A stretch of DNA of 64,000 nucleotides from Daphnia carinata (Eukaryota; Arthropoda; Branchiopoda; Diplostraca; Daphniidae). The stretch lies in assembly GCF_022539665.2 (NCBI RefSeq), contig NC_081334.1, positions 4,372,424 through 4,436,423 of the forward strand, in the 5' to 3' direction. Within the stretch, counting starts at the first letter, position 1. Each line of letters begins with the position of its first letter. Under the pieces are notes generated by a model. It worked only from the letters and a program-made list of their open reading frames with translations, was not told where the DNA came from and ran no database searches. Both the position numbers and the translations under genes were made by a program. This document shows, piece by piece, positions 58,764-64,000 of the stretch.

Positions 58764-59547
58764 ATGCAACTTATTTCCAACGTAAGTTACTTACCAGTTT
58801 TTTTTCTTCTTCAATTCAAAGAGTGGAACAATATCTAAATGATTCTTTGTTTCGATTCAACTACCAAAGCATCTGTTTTTAGTTCTTTTGGCTTTCTTGG
58901 CAATAGCGGTCACCAGGCTTGTAGGCCACCCTTTACGGTTGAAAAACAGTCGGCAGACGGACATCGAAAATCATGGCAAACTTAGCGACCTGCGAAATCA
59001 AATAAATGCACGTGGAAGACATCATTATAACGGATATCATGCACCAGAAGGGAACAGTAATCTTCAATTACCATCACGTTTGGAATGGCCCAAACAACAA
59101 CACGGATCAGTTCCAGACTACAACCCACAGCCAGCCTACAAGCCTTACGATTCTGAGCCACAAAGACCTTACTCATCTCTACATACTCCAAGTTACGATC
59201 CGTCATCATTCATTTATCCTCTTGTTTATTACACCGAACCACCTACTAACGCTGCTTACACCCCACCATTTCATTCAACCCCAGACTACCCACAATCACC
59301 TTTTTTCCCAACCGTCCATGAGGAACTCCCCTATTACCCTGAATCAACCACACAATACCCTCCACTTTACTATAAAGATTTTAAAAAAGTACCAGAACAT
59401 AATCGCAGACCAGGGCACACCAATCTTCAAAAAGTACATGTAATCAACAGCGATGGTAATGCAGGGTTTGCGAATAATGGCGAATTTGAATTTCCCAAAT
59501 TTCACGAATTTTTCCAGAGCAGTCTAAGTAAATTTCCAAACTTTTAG
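58764..59547 (+). CDS. secreted Tyr/Pro-rich protein, unknown function (about 231 aa)
   Basis: Preferred model: exon 1 58764-58781 (MQLISN) with donor AAC|GTAAGT, an 88-bp intron, and exon 2 58870-59547 after the acceptor CTACCAAAG. This joins in frame to give MQLISNHLFLVLLAFLAIAV, an excellent signal peptide. An alternative uses a GT at 58786 and the acceptor at 58882, also giving a hydrophobic leader. After the leader come a basic stretch (HPLRLKNSRQT), a long Tyr/Pro/Ser/Thr-rich middle with motifs such as YYTEPP, DYPQSPFFP and YYPESTTQYPP, and a Phe-rich end (EFPKFHEFFQ). No Cys pattern or chitin-binding motif is seen. A structural extracellular, cuticle-like or secreted matrix role is possible but unproven. 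Promoter and poly-A signals flank it. Confidence 0.75.
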
Positions 59548-59648
59548 ATCTTTATGACAAACAAAATCCCATTTAATCATAACGTAATCATTCAACGAGT
59601 GGCAGGGCTATTCGGACATACCAAACAATTGTAAATGATTGAAATTAA

Positions 59649-59654
59649 AATAAA
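59649..59654 (+). terminator. poly-A signal of the Tyr/Pro-rich protein gene
   Basis: AATAAA about 100 bp after the stop codon (59545-59547), in a T-poor, A-rich context. It is the expected position for a short 3' UTR. Confidence 0.6.
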
Positions 59655-59659
59655 AAAGC

Positions 59660-62041
59660 CAACTAAACCAATCAGATCTAGTTTTTTAAAAATTTGCTAA
59701 TGGGAAAAAATACCAATTGGCTAAAAACTAGAAAGAGAACCAGAACAATACCTTGTTGTGATAGCGGCGCTGAGTCTGTGTTGACCTGCAACTCTTTTCA
59801 GATAGAATTCTTTTCCTTCATCTCATTCTCGAAACTTCCTCCAAAACTCCCTCGCTTTGTTTTGATCCAACTTGTTTGACGTTTGCTGTAATTTGGATGA
59901 GCTTCTGTAAAGATAAACTAAAGTGATTTATATAATTTCAAAATCATTGCTACCTGACAACTAGCTTTGGATTGCCCAGGTGTTAAACACTTCCATTTTA
60001 GACCTATACCAATATGGCACACCATTTGATTTTCTTGAACTTAACATTGAAATGTAATACATTTAACAAACATTCAAACAACAAACCTTAGAGGCACAGT
60101 AGCGCCATCTTACTTTCAAATTAGTAACCAGAAGAAATTTGATGTTTTTTAAAATTACAAACATTGCTGTTTTAAGACGTGAACTGCAGTGATTTGAATT
60201 CGTTAAAAAATTGCTTGAGCTTGATTCCACCCCCCTCCGCAATTGTGGCTAGGATTGGTAGTCTGAGGCTTTTAACTCACGTAGCCCACCAATACGAAAC
60301 AGTATCTATAATGTATAGCGATTTACATGTTTTTGTCCAAAATGTCGGTCTTATTTTTAAGCCTACAGTACATTTAGAATGAATGTTCTCTATAATTTTG
60401 TCTAAATCGCGATTATCATTTCTTACCTTCTCTTTCTGCCTACAAACAGCTGCACATTTTCTCCAGAGTCAACTCCACTATTTGTCTTCTGTCAAATTAA
60501 AAACAAGAAAAGTATGGAGATTAAATTAAGGCACATGTAACACCAATATGATATGAAAATAATCGGTGTTTAAATCTCTGAAATAGAAATAAGTGTGGAA
60601 ATGTCACAGATCTAGAAAATGTTCTGCAACGTATAACCTACGTTTACTCTTAACTTATCCTACGACTCCTAAATCATGTACAACGATTTCAGCAAGCATT
60701 ATTCAATTCTCATACTTACGGAATTTAGCTATTGGCTGTCTGATGTTTTTTCCTGTTCAAACTTCATCGAAGCAATAGCTCGGAAGTACAGTAGAGCTGT
60801 TCGGTTTCCTGGAACTGTTAGGTGCTGCACGATGTAATTCACAACATACACCATCTTCCTTGGTGGCGCTTTTATTGATTGCCAAGGTTGTGCAGATCTC
60901 AAGTCGGTTGTCCGAAGTACTGTTGCAGCATCAATCCATTGATGGATAGTTGAACGAAGTAGAAGTGGTACTAGTCCCGTTTGCTAAGCCATGGCAGTTC
61001 AATTAAGCAGTTCTTTTCGAACAACTTGTTAGTTTAATGCCATCGGTTGACTTTTCTCATGTCAATTTAGGCTCTCCGTAGTTTTTTTCCCACTACTCTG
61101 TGCTGGATGTGCTTGACACATTTCTGTTGTTGAACAAAACAGAATTTAGCTGTCTCTCGACTCGCCGTACTAAAGGATATGAGCATACAACAGTGTCGTT
61201 GATTTAAGTAGATGGTAGTGTCATTTAGGGATAGAAGAACCGAGTCCGAAGGATTCTTGCAACATCAAGGATATAAAACACGACGTCGTTTGCAGAATAT
61301 TTTCTTACTGAGTCTGTAAAAGTCCCAAAATTATAATATTGCTTTATATTTTGGTTTAATACTGCGTAGAAGCATGTTTGGCTCTCGTAGTTATTAAAAC
61401 ATGACTAAATGTAATACCAATGTAGCAAGAGACGAACTCGACGGAAGCACATTCAGTTTCGCTATCGCCTGCCTCGTGTGTATTTATATCCCATTCCTAT
61501 GTAGTTTGAGGGGAATATGCAAAAGAAAAAAAAAATTACGAAAAAGGAAATATATATATATATATAAAACCAAGTCAACAAACCTTTTGTTGAAGAACCC
61601 AGCTCTTCCAGAACATCCCCTTGTTTCATTTCTTATTCTTTCATCTAGGCAAGGCCCATTCCTGAATACATTATAGCAAAATCTAGATATCACTTTTCTA
61701 CAGATCTTTTCATCTGAAATTTTTTGATTGGAATGGGTTTACCTGTTGTACATGTATTGCCACCAATTTTACTCTTCACTGGACACTGCACTATTTATTT
61801 CTAGAACATCTCTATACATTGTTTGTAACACTGGATGACCTAAAAACATTTCAAGCAAACATTGAGATAAAACCTGCTAGGGCAATTTGTTTAATTTTGA
61901 CTATTTCTCTTTTTCCACAATAATTAGCCAATAATTTTTGCTTACGCCATGCTGAAGGTTTTACTATCTTACCTTTACCTCCCAATTACATTTTTGATGT
62001 GTTATCACAATTGAGTAGCTTGAGCCTCCAAAATGTGCTTC
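59660..62041. other. no gene recognised
   Basis: AT-rich non-coding DNA. Small open frames of 60-90 codons occur on both strands without splice continuation or recognisable domains. Confidence 0.5.
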
Positions 62042-62530
62042 CATCATCCATACATTCTACTGGATGAACTTTATCCAAACTGAACAGTCTCACCCTCTTC
62101 AACGGCTGAATGCAACTAATATTACCATGAGGTACAGCTACAAATGATACAGCATGGAATACGAGAGGTATATGTTACAACCTGCAAAAACAAGTTAAGT
62201 GCAACTTATGACCTGAAGTATGGCAGTTAAGACAAGAGTACCTAAACTTATTTACCTTAGCCAAATCACCTTTAATCATCCAGTACTTTCTGTTGAATGA
62301 AATTTATCCACAGCCTACAGCTTTACATCTCAAATGGCTGGATGCCACTGATACGAAGGGGTAAAAACGCTAACCGTACAGCAAGGATCACCTGACGTAT
62401 ATGCGATACAACATATAAGAATAAGTCACACGCACCTTAGAACCTAAAGTATGCATTTAAGACATTATTAGGACCAAATTACCCCATTTGTGACGCATGA
62501 AACTTAATCCATAGATGGCTGACTGGTTGT
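62042..62530 (+). repeat. diverged tandem repeat, about 232-bp period
   Basis: Several anchors recur in order. CATCATCCATACATTCTACT (62042) corresponds to ATCATCCAGTACTTTCTGTT (62275). TGGATGAACTTTATCCA corresponds to TGAATGAAATTTATCCA and then to GCATGAAACTTAATCCA (62494). ACCTGAAGTATGGCAGTTAA (62211) corresponds to ACCTAAAGTATGCATTTAA (62442). Spacings of 231-233 bp between the first two units indicate an old tandem array of two to three copies. No ORF spans it. Confidence 0.6.
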
Positions 62531-64000
62531 GAAAATGGATAGGTTAACACGTTGATAAATTTCTCTACATCCCCGCGTCCACGTGCACGCAATTGTCCCC
62601 ATCAATAACTTTGGTATTATAGCACATCACTATTCACGGACGACTGGTACGATACCTGATGTGAAACAGCTTTCAGCGCCTCTTGTGGAGATAGACATCA
62701 TTCCATGAAATGCCATCTATCGGTACCGTCACAAAACTTCTTATCCTTTTCCTTTTATAAATAGGTTTTTGTATTATTAATGTGATTTACTCCAAATAAA
62801 CTGTACTGTAATAATCTGCAATAATAATTCCCGTCAAGTGATTAATAATGATAGATAGGCACGCTACTAGTTTTCTTGTTTATAACCAAAAAAATAAATG
62901 CGAATAAACAAAAAATGTTATAGCAGAATCCGCGCTAAAATAAGCCCGACAAATTAAGTCCGTCGAAATAAGCCCGACTTTTTTTTATTTTTTGTATTCA
63001 AAAACCCGAAATTTCTGTGAAAATGTCGGAAATGAATTCAAAATCTAAGAAAGAGGTCAACTGCGGCTCTTCACACATGTACCTGATCAACATTAAACGG
63101 TAGTTTCAGGGGAAAAAAAAAATGATGGTTGCGATGACATGAATGAAACGAGTGGTTTCTTACCTGTTGTTTGTGGATGTAAACAGCCGTACATACTCGC
63201 CATATTTGTTCTCTATTGCTTGCGTCTTGCCGATTTAAAAAATGAAGGTACAAAGTGATGAGATTAAGTCAAGAGACAAAATCAATTGGCGGCCGTATAT
63301 ATGATACAAAAGCACGAGAAATAGAATATATATATAAAAGGTTCGGTGTGTCTGTGTCTGTGTGTGGTGTGTGTGTGTTGACGTCAATTTCACGACGAAA
63401 GTAACAAAGAAGATTGAAATGTTTCAAGTGGGGCCACACTGTCAACGGTTTGAAGGCAAAAGAAAGTATAAAAGACGGTCAAAATAGCCCACAGGAAATT
63501 GAATGTGATGAGGCGGAAGAAGACGCAAGATATTAACGGCTAGTTTTTGAATAGGATGCCATAGTTCGGAAAAGAGGAACACACACAACACGAAACACAC
63601 ACACACACACAAAAAAAAAGGTAAGAAAGTGATTCGATTGAACTTTTTCAGCGCCATTTTCTTTTTTTTTTTTTTTTTTTGTTAGCGGATCATAACTTTT
63701 TGAGGTTTACCGCTTGACACGCTGCCCAAAAGGGATGATGAGAAATGACAAGAGAAAACGAGACATAATCTAAGGACGAATGGTAATTTGGGTAAGAAGC
63801 GTGAGTCTTGCCATGAACGTGAATCATCGGCACAACCACAGTGACAACATTTTCAGTTGATAAAACAAAAATTTAAGTAAACAAAAGAAACAAAGAAAAA
63901 AAAAAGGGTTTTTAAACGAATGAAGATGCAGAGAAGATGCTATACAATCAAAACTACTGACTTTTGGAGGCATCTCTCGTGAATAGGCTCTCGTCTTTCA
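62531..64000. other. no gene recognised; homopolymer-rich texture returns
   Basis: From about 63.1 kb, poly-A/T runs (for example T about 63662-63680) and GT/AC repeats (63354-63379, 63591-63610) reappear, as in the left part of the window. Tandem AATAAGCCCGAC-like short repeats lie near 62940-62985. It could be the flank of a gene beyond the window. Confidence 0.4.

Overview
The window is animal nuclear DNA, with spliced genes, canonical GT..AG introns and no bacterial gene organisation. A latrophilin/CIRL gene without an olfactomedin domain, a vasa-like sequence with CCHC zinc knuckles, a rutabaga-type adenylyl cyclase, introns of about 75-90 bp and an arthropod-style TCAGT initiator all point to an arthropod. 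A crustacean such as Daphnia is my best guess; this is inference, since no search was possible.

Layout. (1) Positions 1 to about 20.2 kb hold no gene I can support. The DNA is rich in poly-T/poly-A runs, GT and CT microsatellites and G/C homopolymers, and most open frames there simply read through poly-T (poly-Phe). (2) About 20.4-39 kb is one large gene on the + strand, a latrophilin (Cirl) adhesion GPCR. It has a probable non-coding first exon, a start codon at 22088, nine coding exons whose splice phases all agree (4734 nt, 1577 aa) and a stop at 38834. The domain order is signal peptide, galactose-binding lectin, Thr/Ser-rich linker, HRM, GAIN/GPS, 7TM and a long Gln/His-rich tail. (3) 39.8-40.4 kb carries local repeats and tRNA-derived sequences. 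(4) 40.8-43.1 kb (minus) is an intron-containing, heavily disabled vasa-type DEAD-box helicase pseudogene. (5) 44.1-45.3 kb (minus) is an intact single-exon ORF for a Val/Ala/Glu-rich repeat protein of unknown function. (6) 47.3-51.6 kb (+) is a 5'-truncated, frameshifted rutabaga/AC1-type adenylyl cyclase pseudogene. It lies between two direct copies of a ~125 bp repeat. (7) 54.9-56.5 kb is a dense repeat cluster: a chain of five hairpins, a second copy of a tRNA-derived SINE-like element, a tandem pair of tRNA-like units, a 324 bp element with 25-26 bp terminal inverted repeats, and a GC-rich minisatellite. (8) 58.6-59.65 kb (+) is a small two-exon gene for a secreted Tyr/Pro-rich protein, with TATA box, initiator and poly-A signal. 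(9) 59.7-64 kb has no recognised gene; a diverged ~232 bp tandem repeat lies at 62.0-62.5 kb.

Texture. The homopolymer-rich left part changes near 39.4 kb to a stretch almost free of long homopolymers, which runs to about 63.1 kb. That stretch holds all the pseudogenes and most mobile-element remnants. Only three protein genes look potentially functional: Cirl, the 376-aa repeat protein and the secreted Tyr/Pro-rich protein. I see no functional link between them. The two pseudogenes keep their introns, so they look like decayed DNA-level duplicates rather than retrocopies.
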